Notes under the pieces: generated by a model
The model's database searches: none
What the model was told of the DNA's origin: nothing
What the model saw: only the letters and a program-made list of their open reading frames with translations
Part shown: piece by piece, positions 47,365 through 56,401 of the stretch
How the letters are laid out: each line of letters starts with the position of its first letter
How positions within the stretch are numbered: position 1 is the stretch's first letter
Made by a program: the position numbers and the translations under genes
From: Hyphococcus sp.
GTDB taxonomy: Bacteria > Pseudomonadota > Alphaproteobacteria > Caulobacterales > Parvularculaceae
Direction of reading: 5' to 3'
DNA length: 64,000 nt
Assembly: GCA_028289605.1 (NCBI GenBank)
Contig: JANQON010000009.1
Location: forward strand, 186,001-250,000

Positions 47365-48458
47365 GCGATAACGAACAGTCCAGCAACGAGAACAAGACCC
47401 AGGAACCGACGCAGCAGAAGCTGCGCAAATCGCGGGAACAGGGGGACGTTCCCTACTCCAACGAAACGACGGCGGCCGCGACCTATGCGGTTCTCTTCAT
47501 TGTCATTGTGACCATGTCCGGCTGGCTCAGCGCAAACATTTATGCGGGGCTGGCGCCGTTCTTCTCCAAACCGGAGACAATCGCCGCGGCGTTGTTTTCG
47601 GCGCCGCAGCCCAGCGAAACGGCCAGCCTCGTCTTTAAGCTGACAAAGGCGACCCTTGCATTAATGGCGATCCTGACCATTGGCGTTTTCCTGTCCGTCT
47701 TCGCACAGCGAGCCTTCGCCTTTGCGCCGTCAAAGCTAAAACCGAAATGGTCGCGGATCTCTTTCGTCGAGAACGCCAAGCAGAAATACGGACCGGACGG
47801 CATATCTGAGTTTCTGAAAAAAGCGGTGAAACTGTGCGCCATCATGGCGATCGTCCTCTTTGCGGTGAAAGACAGGTTTTTCGAACTCCACACGCTGGCT
47901 GGACTGCCGGCGAACGCGCTGCTTGAGCATCTGGCGCAGGAAGCGATCTTCTTTATTGGACTCATTACAGCTGCGGCGGTGCTGATCGCCGCGGTCGACC
48001 TGCCATGGCGCTATTTCCAACACCGCCGTCGCCTTCGCATGACCCACGAAGAAGTGAAACGTGAAAACAAAGAGAGCGAAGGCGATCCCATGCTGAAAAG
48101 CGCACGGCGGCAAAAGGCCGAAGCGATCGCCGCCAACCGCATGATGGCCGACGTGCCGAAAGCCGACATCGTGATTGTAAACCCGACCCATTATGCGACG
48201 GCGTTGAAGTGGAACCGCAAAAACGGATCGGCGCCGATCTGCGTTGCAAAAGGCGTCGACGAGATCGCCGCGCGCATCCGGCAAACGGCCGCCGAGGCCG
48301 GCGTTCCGATCAAGCGCGATCCGCCGACGGCGCGCTCGATCTATGCGCTTGTCGACATTGGACAGGAAATTAAGCGCGAACACTTCGCCGCTGTCGCCGC
48401 CGCCATTCATTACGCAGATCAAATGCGCAAAAAGTGGCGCGGGAGGAAACGACCGTGA
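47361..48458 (+). CDS. flhB: Flagellar biosynthesis protein FlhB
   Basis: NKTQEPTQQKLRKSREQGDVPYSNE ... autocleavage motif DIVIVNPTHYATALKW. Confidence 0.96.
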   Translation: MSDNEQSSNENKTQEPTQQKLRKSREQGDVPYSNETTAAATYAVLFIVIVTMSGWLSANIYAGLAPFFSKPETIAAALFSAPQPSETASLVFKLTKATLALMAILTIGVFLSVFAQRAFAFAPSKLKPKWSRISFVENAKQKYGPDGISEFLKKAVKLCAIMAIVLFAVKDRFFELHTLAGLPANALLEHLAQEAIFFIGLITAAAVLIAAVDLPWRYFQHRRRLRMTHEEVKRENKESEGDPMLKSARRQKAEAIAANRMMADVPKADIVIVNPTHYATALKWNRKNGSAPICVAKGVDEIAARIRQTAAEAGVPIKRDPPTARSIYALVDIGQEIKREHFAAVAAAIHYADQMRKKWRGRKRP

Positions 48459-48868
48459 ACCGCGACGACATCAGGACCCTGCAACGGTTGTTGGAACTCA
48501 AACGCCAAGTTGACGAGAGCGCCTTTAAAAAACGCGCTGAAGCGCAAAAGGCGCTAATGCATGAAGCTGAACGCATGCAACACGAAGCATTCAGGACCAG
48601 CACGCCGGGAACGGAGCAGCCCACAAACGTCGAATTTTTGGCGCTGGAACGATTCCGCGAAAAAATGCTGCAGGAAGCATCACGTCTAAGGAAAAGCGCG
48701 CAAGAGATGTCCGCAGAGTTAGACGCAGCGCGGTCGACCACGCAACATGCGCTGCGCCGCGAGCAAGCGCTTCAGACGATTTCAACGCAGGTTCAAAGGG
48801 CTGTTCGAGCCGAGGCCAACAATCGGGATGAGGACTTGCGCGAGCAAAACACGCTGCTGAACTACTGA
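48455..48868 (+). CDS. FliJ-like coiled-coil flagellar protein
   Basis: GTG start overlapping the flhB stop; whole protein helical/charged (RTLQRLLELKRQVDESAFKKRAEAQKALMHEAERMQ...). Assignment by position and composition. Confidence 0.55.
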   Translation: MNRDDIRTLQRLLELKRQVDESAFKKRAEAQKALMHEAERMQHEAFRTSTPGTEQPTNVEFLALERFREKMLQEASRLRKSAQEMSAELDAARSTTQHALRREQALQTISTQVQRAVRAEANNRDEDLREQNTLLNY

Positions 48869-49239
48869 CGCGCCAACGTGCCGACAATCTGACGGACCTG
48901 GCTTTTCAGCGGCGGCGCCAGCTGGCGAAGCATCTCGATGATTTCAATTTCCTGCTCAGAATACTCAAAGACTTCCTTTGGCGGGAACTCTTTCGTTAAC
49001 AGATCCTTGAACAAGTCATTGGGCGTGATGTCCAGGGCGAAACAGATTGCGAGCATTCGACTTGCAGGCAGCCGGTTGAGTCCCTTTTCATACTTTTGAA
49101 TTTGCTGAAACGTGATACCGAGACGATCGGCCAGATCTTTCTGGGAAACATGTTTTTGATTCCGCAGCAGCCGCAGACGCCGACCGACATATGAATCAAC
49201 AATGTTTTGCTGAAGCGCTTTTGAATTTTTGTTCGCCAT
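48862..49239 (-). CDS. XRE-family helix-turn-helix transcriptional regulator
   Basis: YVGRRLRLLRNQKHVSQKDLADRLGITFQQIQKYEKGLNRLPASRMLAICFALDITPNDLF; related to the 13354-13866 product. Confidence 0.92.
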   Translation of the reverse strand: MANKNSKALQQNIVDSYVGRRLRLLRNQKHVSQKDLADRLGITFQQIQKYEKGLNRLPASRMLAICFALDITPNDLFKDLLTKEFPPKEVFEYSEQEIEIIEMLRQLAPPLKSQVRQIVGTLARQ

Positions 49240-49311
49240 TGCAACCTACCCAACTCACCAAGGCCTCCAATCCAACGATGGAGACGTCAGTAATTAGGTA
49301 GGTTTAAATCG

Positions 49312-49326
49312 TTAATCGCTTATTAA
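49312..49326. promoter_or_regulatory. Perfect CtrA-type box TTAA-N7-TTAA upstream of the XRE gene
   Basis: TTAA-tcgctta-TTAA, 73 nt upstream of the 49239 start. Confidence 0.6.
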
Positions 49327-49344
49327 CACGCCAAGGGCGTAAAC

Positions 49345-49352
49345 ACACCAAT
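49345..49352 (+). promoter_or_regulatory. ACACCAAT motif copy upstream of the XRE gene
   Basis: Exact ACACCAAT in the 49240-49361 gap. Confidence 0.5.
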
Positions 49353-49361
49353 AAAGCGAGA

Positions 49362-50522
49362 TTAGGTTACCAATTCCCTAATTTCTTGTCGTTTAGCAAC
49401 ATTATTTTGCGGTTTTTTCATCATTCGACACGGAACCGAACACCTAATAATTGTACCGCTCCCGGGGTTGCTTTTCACCGTTAGGTCGCCGCGCATCAGG
49501 GCCAGCAATTTTCTCGACAACGCGACGCCAACCCCCAAACCGCTGGAATGTTCGCCGCCCGCTTCGGCCGCCGGTGAGTCTGAGTCAGCGTAAAATACCG
49601 TTTGAACCCGTTCCGGCGTCATGCCGACGCCGGAATCGCGGATTATGAAAGACAAACGGCGGTTGTGATAAACGGTCAACGTTACATCACCGCAATCGGT
49701 GTAGCGAATGGCGTTACCGATCAGATTGACAAGAACCTGACGCAACCTCTTGCGGTCACCAACAACGCTTGCGCTTTTGTCAAATTTTGGTTTGAGCTTA
49801 AGCGCTATGCCCTTGATGTTGGCGTGCGGCCAAAGCAAATCCATGACTTCTTCCACCAACGCGCGCAGCGTGAATTCTTCCTCACACACTTTTGGAACGC
49901 CCTGCTCAAAGCGGGCCGCTTCGATGAAATTCGACACATATTCGCAAAGATAGGACACAGTGCGTTCGCAGTTTAATGCTATGCGACGATACTCATCATT
50001 GAGATTCGCCGCCAGCAACGACTTCTGTGCAAACCTGAGCGTTTCCAACGGTACGCGGATTTCATGCGCTATCAATCCAAGCAGACGAGTCTGGATCGCT
50101 GCATTCGCGGCGCTTTTCCGCGCGCGCCGCTGTAAGTCGTACGCCCTGATTGACGACAGTACGGCTTTTTCGAAATACCCCGACGCAATAACCGACGGGG
50201 GATGAACATCCACGGCGCCGAATTCTTTGTCGGCCCATAACCGCACGTCTTGTGCATCGGATGAAAAGATCAGCACCGGACAGGCAAAATCTGATTCAGA
50301 AATTTCGCGGCGCAGGCGTGACGCCAACGCCTCGTCTTCGTCAAAATCGACAATGGCGCAGGCGACGGATCCGGACCGCGCTTGATTAACAAAGGATGAA
50401 TCACTGTCGCTGCGGCGCACTGCGAAGCCGCCGTCTGCGCAGCGCAACGCCATCGCTGCGGCGGCGGCGTTTAGCGTCGCGCCGGTCTTGGCGAGCAACA
50501 GTATGTTTTCCGGTCTATCCAT
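49362..50522 (-). CDS. Sensor histidine kinase with N-terminal receiver-like domain
   Basis: H-box LLGLIAHEIRVPLETL, N-box VLVNLIGNAIRYTDCG, G boxes IRDSGVGMTPERV and GLGVGVALSRKLL. Confidence 0.88.
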   Translation of the reverse strand: MDRPENILLLAKTGATLNAAAAAMALRCADGGFAVRRSDSDSSFVNQARSGSVACAIVDFDEDEALASRLRREISESDFACPVLIFSSDAQDVRLWADKEFGAVDVHPPSVIASGYFEKAVLSSIRAYDLQRRARKSAANAAIQTRLLGLIAHEIRVPLETLRFAQKSLLAANLNDEYRRIALNCERTVSYLCEYVSNFIEAARFEQGVPKVCEEEFTLRALVEEVMDLLWPHANIKGIALKLKPKFDKSASVVGDRKRLRQVLVNLIGNAIRYTDCGDVTLTVYHNRRLSFIIRDSGVGMTPERVQTVFYADSDSPAAEAGGEHSSGLGVGVALSRKLLALMRGDLTVKSNPGSGTIIRCSVPCRMMKKPQNNVAKRQEIRELVT

Positions 50523-50863
50523 GGATTCGCGCCGCCGCGGATGTGATACCCGGTATTGATGTATTCGCTTTAAGTTTTGATTTCTTTAATCAACCTGAAT
50601 GTACGCCTGCCTGGAGCCGAAAATGCGAGCGCGTTCAAAACGCGCCGTAACGACAGCGCCAAAGACCCGCCCATTATTATAGAAGCTGCACCCAAAAACC
50701 TCCATATCGACACCTTCATTGCACGGATCACCATGGTCGCGGTTTGCGCTGATCGCGTCGAGCGCCCACCCCGCTCCAAAACTCGGTTAATCATAAATCA
50801 ACCTAGTGGTGCTTTCTTGGCCATGAAGCATTTCGCCGCTGTTCCAGGGGACCGGGATAAAAA

Positions 50864-51913
50864 ATGAGCGAGCAATCCTTGCAACATACGGAGCCGAAAG
50901 AAATCGGAGCTGAGGCTATCCGTGCACTGACCAGCATGAATATTCCGCCCAAACCCGAATACTATGAGGTTTGGTTTTCTCATCTTGAAAAGAACAATGA
51001 AGACCTTTCTTCGGAGATCGAAAAAAAGATCGAGTGCGACGAGCGTGTCGATGAGTTCTTTTTGAAGGCGATCCATGAAAGGTATTTTGAAATCGCGCAC
51101 CCGGCCAAGGTCGTCGAAAAAATCGCCGTCGACGCCCTGACGGAAACCAACTCTCTGAAGGAGTTGTCGGACACGTTCAGCTCGAACACGCAGAAATTCG
51201 GCGCTGACCTGGCGCAAGCCTCGCAACAGGCGGTTGAGGACGAAGACGCGCCCGGGTCGGCGACACGCCTCATGGCAGCGCTGGTCGACGCCGCACAGGA
51301 AGCGATTACGAGAAATCAAAGACTCGAAAAAGACCTCTCCACCGCGACCATCAAGATCCAAAAACTACAGTCTTCGATTGAAGTCATCGCAAAAGACGCA
51401 TCAACCGACTTTCTCACCGGTCTCAACAATCGCCGTCACTTTGACTCCATGGCGCCGAAACTGGTGGACGCGGCGCATAGTGAAGAAGCGCCTTTGTGCC
51501 TTATTGTCGCTGATATCGATCTCTTCAAACAGTTTAATGACAAGTGGGGGCACCCTGTCGGCGACCAGGTTTTGAAACTTGTCGCTGATGTCCTCAGAGA
51601 GAACATCAAGGGCCAGGATCTATTGTCGCGATATGGCGGCGAGGAATTCGTAATCGCATTGCCGAATACGTCGATTGAGGACGCAACAAAGCTCGCCGAG
51701 AACATTAGGATCGCTGTTTCCCGGCGAAAACTGGTCAACAGAGCGAACAACAAGAATCTCGGGCGCGTGACGATGTCTTTCGGCGTTTCGCAATTGAGAT
51801 CAGATGAAACGGCTACGAGCCTTTATAAATCGGCGGACGGCGCACTCTACGAAGCCAAGGAAACAGGGCGCAACAAAGTTGTCTGCCACTCGCGCGTCGG
51901 GGCGTTCGCCTGA
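50864..51913 (+). CDS. GGDEF-domain diguanylate cyclase
   Basis: DFLTGLNNRRHFDSM, VADIDLFKQFNDKWGHPVGDQVL, SRYGGEEFVIALP. Confidence 0.94.
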   Translation: MSEQSLQHTEPKEIGAEAIRALTSMNIPPKPEYYEVWFSHLEKNNEDLSSEIEKKIECDERVDEFFLKAIHERYFEIAHPAKVVEKIAVDALTETNSLKELSDTFSSNTQKFGADLAQASQQAVEDEDAPGSATRLMAALVDAAQEAITRNQRLEKDLSTATIKIQKLQSSIEVIAKDASTDFLTGLNNRRHFDSMAPKLVDAAHSEEAPLCLIVADIDLFKQFNDKWGHPVGDQVLKLVADVLRENIKGQDLLSRYGGEEFVIALPNTSIEDATKLAENIRIAVSRRKLVNRANNKNLGRVTMSFGVSQLRSDETATSLYKSADGALYEAKETGRNKVVCHSRVGAFA

Positions 51914-51949
51914 CCGGAACCGCGCAACGCGCTCGAAAGGAATGGACCT

Positions 51950-53377
51950 ATGAACATCCAGCACGCGGCGGCGACCGAACCGGGCTTTCGAGACAGCGTC
52001 AATCTGATGGTCGAACGGGCGATCGACTTACTCGATCTCCCGGAAGGGCTCTCTGAGAACATCCACACGTGCAACTCAACCTATTGCGTTCGCTTCGGCG
52101 TGCGCTTGCGGGGGAAGGTTCACACCTTCACTGGCTATCGTGCAGTGCATTCAGACCATATGGAGCCCGTGAAGGGCGGCATTCGATACGCCATGAATGT
52201 GGACCAGGACGAAGTCGAGGCGCTCGCTGCGCTGATGACCTACAAATGCGCGCTTGTCGAGGCGCCCTTCGGCGGTTCCAAAGGCGGCCTGGCGATCGAC
52301 CCGACTGAATGGTCAGAAGACGAACTAGAGAAGATTACGCGCCGCTTCGCATACGAACTCACGAAGAGAGACCTCATCAATCCGTCGCAGAATGTGCCGG
52401 CGCCCGACATGGGCACGGGCGAGCGCGAAATGGCTTGGATTGCAGACGAATTCCGGCGCATGAACACGACGGATATCAACGCGAGAGCCTGCGTCACGGG
52501 CAAACCGCTCTACGCCGGCGGCATCGCCGGCCGGGTGGAGGCGACCGGCCGCGGCGTTCAGTATGCGATTCGTGAATTCTTCCGGCACAAGGAAGACGTT
52601 CAATCCGCGAATCTGGACGGCGAGCTCGAAGGCAAGCGCATTATCGTCCAGGGGCTGGGCAATGTCGGATACCACGCCGCCAAGTTTCTCTCACAAGAAG
52701 ACGGCGCAAAAATCATCGCCGTTATCGAGCGCGGCGGCGCCGTCTCGAATCCGGACGGCGTCGACATTGACGCGCTGAAGGCGCACCTGACCGAAACCGG
52801 CGATGTCCGCGGATTTAAAGGCGGCAAGTTCCAAAGCAAGGGGGCGGCGCTGCTGACGGCGGAATGCGATATTCTTATTCCCGCAGCGATGGAAAGCGCC
52901 ATCACGCTGAAAAACGCCGACGACGTTCAAGCCAAGCTTATTGTCGAGGCCGCCAACGGCCCCGTCACGGCGAAGGCGAACGAAATTCTCAACGACCGCG
53001 GCTGCGTGATTATTCCGGACCTCTACGCCAATGCGGGCGGCGTTACGGTTTCTTACTTTGAGTGGGTGAAGAACATATCTCACATCCGCTTCGGACGAAT
53101 GCAACGCCGTCAGGAAGAGACCCGTCAATCAGAACTCATGGCTGAAATCGAGGCCATGACCAACCGCAAATTCGGGGACATGTTCCGTCAGAACTACAAG
53201 AACGGATCAAAGGAAATCGACCTCGTGCGGTCGGGTCTTGATGATACGATGCGGTGCTCTTACGAGTGTATGCGCACTGTCTGGCGCGAAAACGAACAGT
53301 GTCCGGATCTTCGCACAGCCGCTTATATCGTCGCCTTGCAACGCGTTGCACAGACCTATTCAAGCTTAAATCTCTAG
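51950..53377 (+). CDS. Glu/Leu/Phe/Val dehydrogenase (glutamate dehydrogenase-like)
   Basis: VKGGIRYAMNVDQDEVEALAALMTYKCALVEAPFGGSKGGLAIDP, PAPDMGTGEREMAWI, VQGLGNVGYHAAKFL. Confidence 0.94.
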   Translation: MNIQHAAATEPGFRDSVNLMVERAIDLLDLPEGLSENIHTCNSTYCVRFGVRLRGKVHTFTGYRAVHSDHMEPVKGGIRYAMNVDQDEVEALAALMTYKCALVEAPFGGSKGGLAIDPTEWSEDELEKITRRFAYELTKRDLINPSQNVPAPDMGTGEREMAWIADEFRRMNTTDINARACVTGKPLYAGGIAGRVEATGRGVQYAIREFFRHKEDVQSANLDGELEGKRIIVQGLGNVGYHAAKFLSQEDGAKIIAVIERGGAVSNPDGVDIDALKAHLTETGDVRGFKGGKFQSKGAALLTAECDILIPAAMESAITLKNADDVQAKLIVEAANGPVTAKANEILNDRGCVIIPDLYANAGGVTVSYFEWVKNISHIRFGRMQRRQEETRQSELMAEIEAMTNRKFGDMFRQNYKNGSKEIDLVRSGLDDTMRCSYECMRTVWRENEQCPDLRTAAYIVALQRVAQTYSSLNL

Positions 53378-53393
53378 GCGGACATTCTCCGCA

Positions 53394-53451
53394 GGCGCCG
53401 TGAACGGCGCCGACTAACCGCCTGACCGAATCGATAACGCAATCGATTCGG
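53394..53451. other. Two adjacent hairpins downstream of the glutamate dehydrogenase gene
   Basis: GGCGCCG-tgaa-CGGCGCC (53394-53411) and CCGAATCGAT-aacgca-ATCGATTCGG (53426-53451). Confidence 0.6.
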
Positions 53452-53502
53452 GCAAGTGCGCAATAAGTACACTTTAAATAATCCGCGAACAGGGTTCCAC
53501 TT

Positions 53503-53510
53503 ATTGGTGT
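53503..53510 (-). promoter_or_regulatory. ACACCAAT motif copy upstream of the 53547 hypothetical gene
   Basis: ATTGGTGT on + strand in the 53378-53546 gap. Confidence 0.45.
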
Positions 53511-53546
53511 AGGGCACTCCCGCTCTACCCAATAAGGAGACTCACA

Positions 53547-53933
53547 ATGTTGGATAAATCTTTGATTGACGAGCAAAAACGCCTTCTCGTTGCAGAAAAT
53601 ACACTTAAAAATCAGGCGAAGAGAATTGCGTCGGGACGCGGTGTCAGTCCTGCAATCGTCAATGGTGCGGTTGCCGCAGCGATCGCGGCCGGAACCGCCG
53701 CGGCGATAAAGCTTGGCGATGCGACCCCCTTCGCCTATGCTGAGAAGCTGGCCGAGGCAAATCGGTCTCTCGAAGGTAAAGAGCTTATCGTGGCGCTGGC
53801 GGATATTATGTCCGCGGGTCACGCCGCCATTGAGCAGCTTGCCGTGAACGGCGGCTTTCTGATCGCTGAAGCGAGCGGCGGCACGCCAAAGGAACTGGTT
53901 TCGGAGGTTGTTCGGTTATCGCTGAATATCTGA
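53547..53933 (+). CDS. Hypothetical protein (128 aa)
   Basis: Complete ORF with upstream AAGGAG (TAAGGAGACTCACAATG); no recognisable family. Confidence 0.7.
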   Translation: MLDKSLIDEQKRLLVAENTLKNQAKRIASGRGVSPAIVNGAVAAAIAAGTAAAIKLGDATPFAYAEKLAEANRSLEGKELIVALADIMSAGHAAIEQLAVNGGFLIAEASGGTPKELVSEVVRLSLNI

Positions 53934-53977
53934 CAGTCCTAGGAAACTCCGGCTGGGCGGCGATCGTCATTGGCGTA

Positions 53978-54625
53978 TTGTTGCTGGCGCTCGCCTCCCG
54001 GTCGAACCACATCATCAGGGCGACGTTGATTGTCGTAGCGCTGTGGCTGAGTTCGGTCGCCGCCTATTCATTCTTCTACCCTGATTACCTGTTGCGGCTG
54101 GGCCTCGACGCCGCCGCAACCGGGCTGTTCGTGTTTTTATGGCGCCGGACCTCCGGCGCCATCGCCAACCTGTATCGCGATCTTGGCTTTCTGCACGGAA
54201 TCTATGTTGCGGTGATGCTGTTTACGCCCATCGCACGATATGTCAGCGGCGCGCCGCCCATAAAAGATACAGAATCACAAAGCGAATTCTATCTTGTGGC
54301 GGCTGTTTCAGACGCTGTCTTCGTCCTGGTGCTGGCCTATGTTTCGGTTTACGCCGTAGGCAAGACCTTCCTTGATCTGCGCTCAGGCTGGGGCAACATG
54401 AAAAACGCCGCGGAAGCCTTTCAGCGAACCGTCGCCAGCGAAAGCGCCAAGGAACAGGGCTTCGCACCGCGCGCCGGTTACGACGCCGTGGAAGACCACG
54501 AAGCGACCCACCGTGTGCGGGCCGTATTCGGCCGCTTGTTTCCGCCGCCCAAAGTGCTCGCAAAGGCCCTGCGCCGGGCTCGAACCGAGTTCGAGAAGCC
54601 GCCAGGGGATAAGACGAGCCGCTGA
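53978..54625 (+). CDS. Hypothetical multi-TM membrane protein
   Basis: Several hydrophobic segments (TLIVVALWLSSVAAYSFF, GIYVAVMLFTPIARYV, AVSDAVFVLVLAYVSVYAVG); frame is open upstream so the TTG start is uncertain. Confidence 0.65.
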   Translation: MLLALASRSNHIIRATLIVVALWLSSVAAYSFFYPDYLLRLGLDAAATGLFVFLWRRTSGAIANLYRDLGFLHGIYVAVMLFTPIARYVSGAPPIKDTESQSEFYLVAAVSDAVFVLVLAYVSVYAVGKTFLDLRSGWGNMKNAAEAFQRTVASESAKEQGFAPRAGYDAVEDHEATHRVRAVFGRLFPPPKVLAKALRRARTEFEKPPGDKTSR

Positions 54626-54749
54626 CCGACTCCTGCGGTTCAACGCTCGCCCTGTAGCGCCGCCGCCGCATCGGACTAGCGTCTTGACCTCTGCCGAAAG
54701 CATGGCCATGTAACGCGCCTTTGCTTTCCGGCGGCTGGGCCCCAAGACA

Positions 54750-56324
54750 ATGACCGACGCATATCTCAATCGCCGTACGTTCGCGATTATTTCGCACCCG
54801 GACGCCGGCAAGACGACGCTGACGGAAAAACTCCTGTTGGCTTCAGGCGCCATTCGGCTCGCGGGAGAGGTCAAGGCTAAGGGCGAGCGGCGCCGAGCCC
54901 GGTCGGATTGGCTCGCCATCGAACAAAAACGCGGCATTTCCGTCACCACGTCCGCCATGACTTTTGAATTCAACGGAAACGTTTTCAATCTGTTGGACAC
55001 GCCGGGCCACGAAGATTTTTCCGAAGACACCTATCGCACCCTGACGGCCGTCGATTCCGCGGTCATGGTGATCGACGCCGCCAAAGGCATCGAGGCGCAA
55101 ACCCGTAAGCTGTTCGAAGTCTGTCGCCTGCGGGACATCCCCATCATCACCTTCGTCAACAAAGTCGACAGGGAGGGTCGCGACCCCTTTGAAATCATAG
55201 ACGAGGTCGCCGACCAGCTCGCGCTCGACGTCACGCCGAAAGTCTGGCCGATCGGAACAGGCGGCCTGTTCAAAGGCTGCTACGATATGGACCACGACCG
55301 GATTTTGACACCGGCCGATGATGACGCCGGACACTACGCCAGGACCTTGAACGCGGACGGTCCGGACGCCAAGCAGCTCGATGAGATCGCGGGCGCCGAC
55401 ATGGCCAATGACGTCAGGGAGCAAATGGAGTTGGCGCGAGAGGGATACGCGCCGTTTGATCTTGACGCATTCCGGGACGGCACGCTGACGCCGGTCTATT
55501 TCGGGTCGGCGTTGAAGGAGTTTTCCGTCGCAGAACTCTTGCGCGATATCGGCGAATTCTCCCCACCCCCGCGCGAGCAAGACGCCGGCGACGACAAGAT
55601 CATGCCGAACGCCAAGGACGTGTCCGGCTTCGTCTTTAAGGTGCAGGCGAATATGGACCCGAACCACCGCGACCGCATTGCCTTCGTGCGCATGTGTTCA
55701 GGCACGTTCAAGCGCGGCATGAAGCTGAAAGTCACGCGCACCGGCAAAGCGCTCGCCGTCAACAACCCGATCTTCTTTCTGGCGCAGGACCGTCAGCTTG
55801 CAGAGGAAGCCGTTGCGGGAGACATTGTCGGCATCCCAAATCACGGCGCGCTCGGCGTCGGCGACACGATGAGCGAAAAGGATGGTCTGCAGTTCTCCGG
55901 ATTGCCGGACTTCGCACCGGAAATCATCCGCCGGGTTCGCCTCGACGATCCGATGAAGTCAAAGCAGATGAAACGCGCCATGATTGCGCTCGCCGAAGAA
56001 GGGGCGAGCCAGGTATTCACGCCGGCTCTCGGCGCGGACTTCTATGTCGGCGTCGTCGGCGCGCTGCAGCTCGACGTCATCCAGGAGAGATTAAAAGCGG
56101 AATACGGCGTCGCTGCGACGCTGGAAGCATGCGGCTACGACACCGTTCGCTGGATCGGCGGAGACGAGGATGATGTGAAATCCTTCGTCGCCAAAAACCA
56201 GGGCGCGGTCGCCCATGACCGCTACGGAACCCCGGTGTTTCTTGCGCGATCCCAGTGGGAAGCCGGATACGCCGAGGAGAAAAATCCCGACGTGAAATTC
56301 CTGAAAACGCGCGAGCGCGTCTAA
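54750..56324 (+). CDS. prfC: Peptide chain release factor 3
   Basis: RRTFAIISHPDAGKTTLTEKLLLASGAIRLAGEVKAKGERRRARSDWLAIEQKRGISVTTSAMTFEF; DTPGHEDFSEDTYRTL. Confidence 0.97.
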   Translation: MTDAYLNRRTFAIISHPDAGKTTLTEKLLLASGAIRLAGEVKAKGERRRARSDWLAIEQKRGISVTTSAMTFEFNGNVFNLLDTPGHEDFSEDTYRTLTAVDSAVMVIDAAKGIEAQTRKLFEVCRLRDIPIITFVNKVDREGRDPFEIIDEVADQLALDVTPKVWPIGTGGLFKGCYDMDHDRILTPADDDAGHYARTLNADGPDAKQLDEIAGADMANDVREQMELAREGYAPFDLDAFRDGTLTPVYFGSALKEFSVAELLRDIGEFSPPPREQDAGDDKIMPNAKDVSGFVFKVQANMDPNHRDRIAFVRMCSGTFKRGMKLKVTRTGKALAVNNPIFFLAQDRQLAEEAVAGDIVGIPNHGALGVGDTMSEKDGLQFSGLPDFAPEIIRRVRLDDPMKSKQMKRAMIALAEEGASQVFTPALGADFYVGVVGALQLDVIQERLKAEYGVAATLEACGYDTVRWIGGDEDDVKSFVAKNQGAVAHDRYGTPVFLARSQWEAGYAEEKNPDVKFLKTRERV

Positions 56325-56401
56325 CGCATCGTCGCAAAAGCGCATCACAACGTCCGGTCTTCGTGCTAGCCTGTTCCCAGCAAGATCAGGGAGACGCATT
56401 G

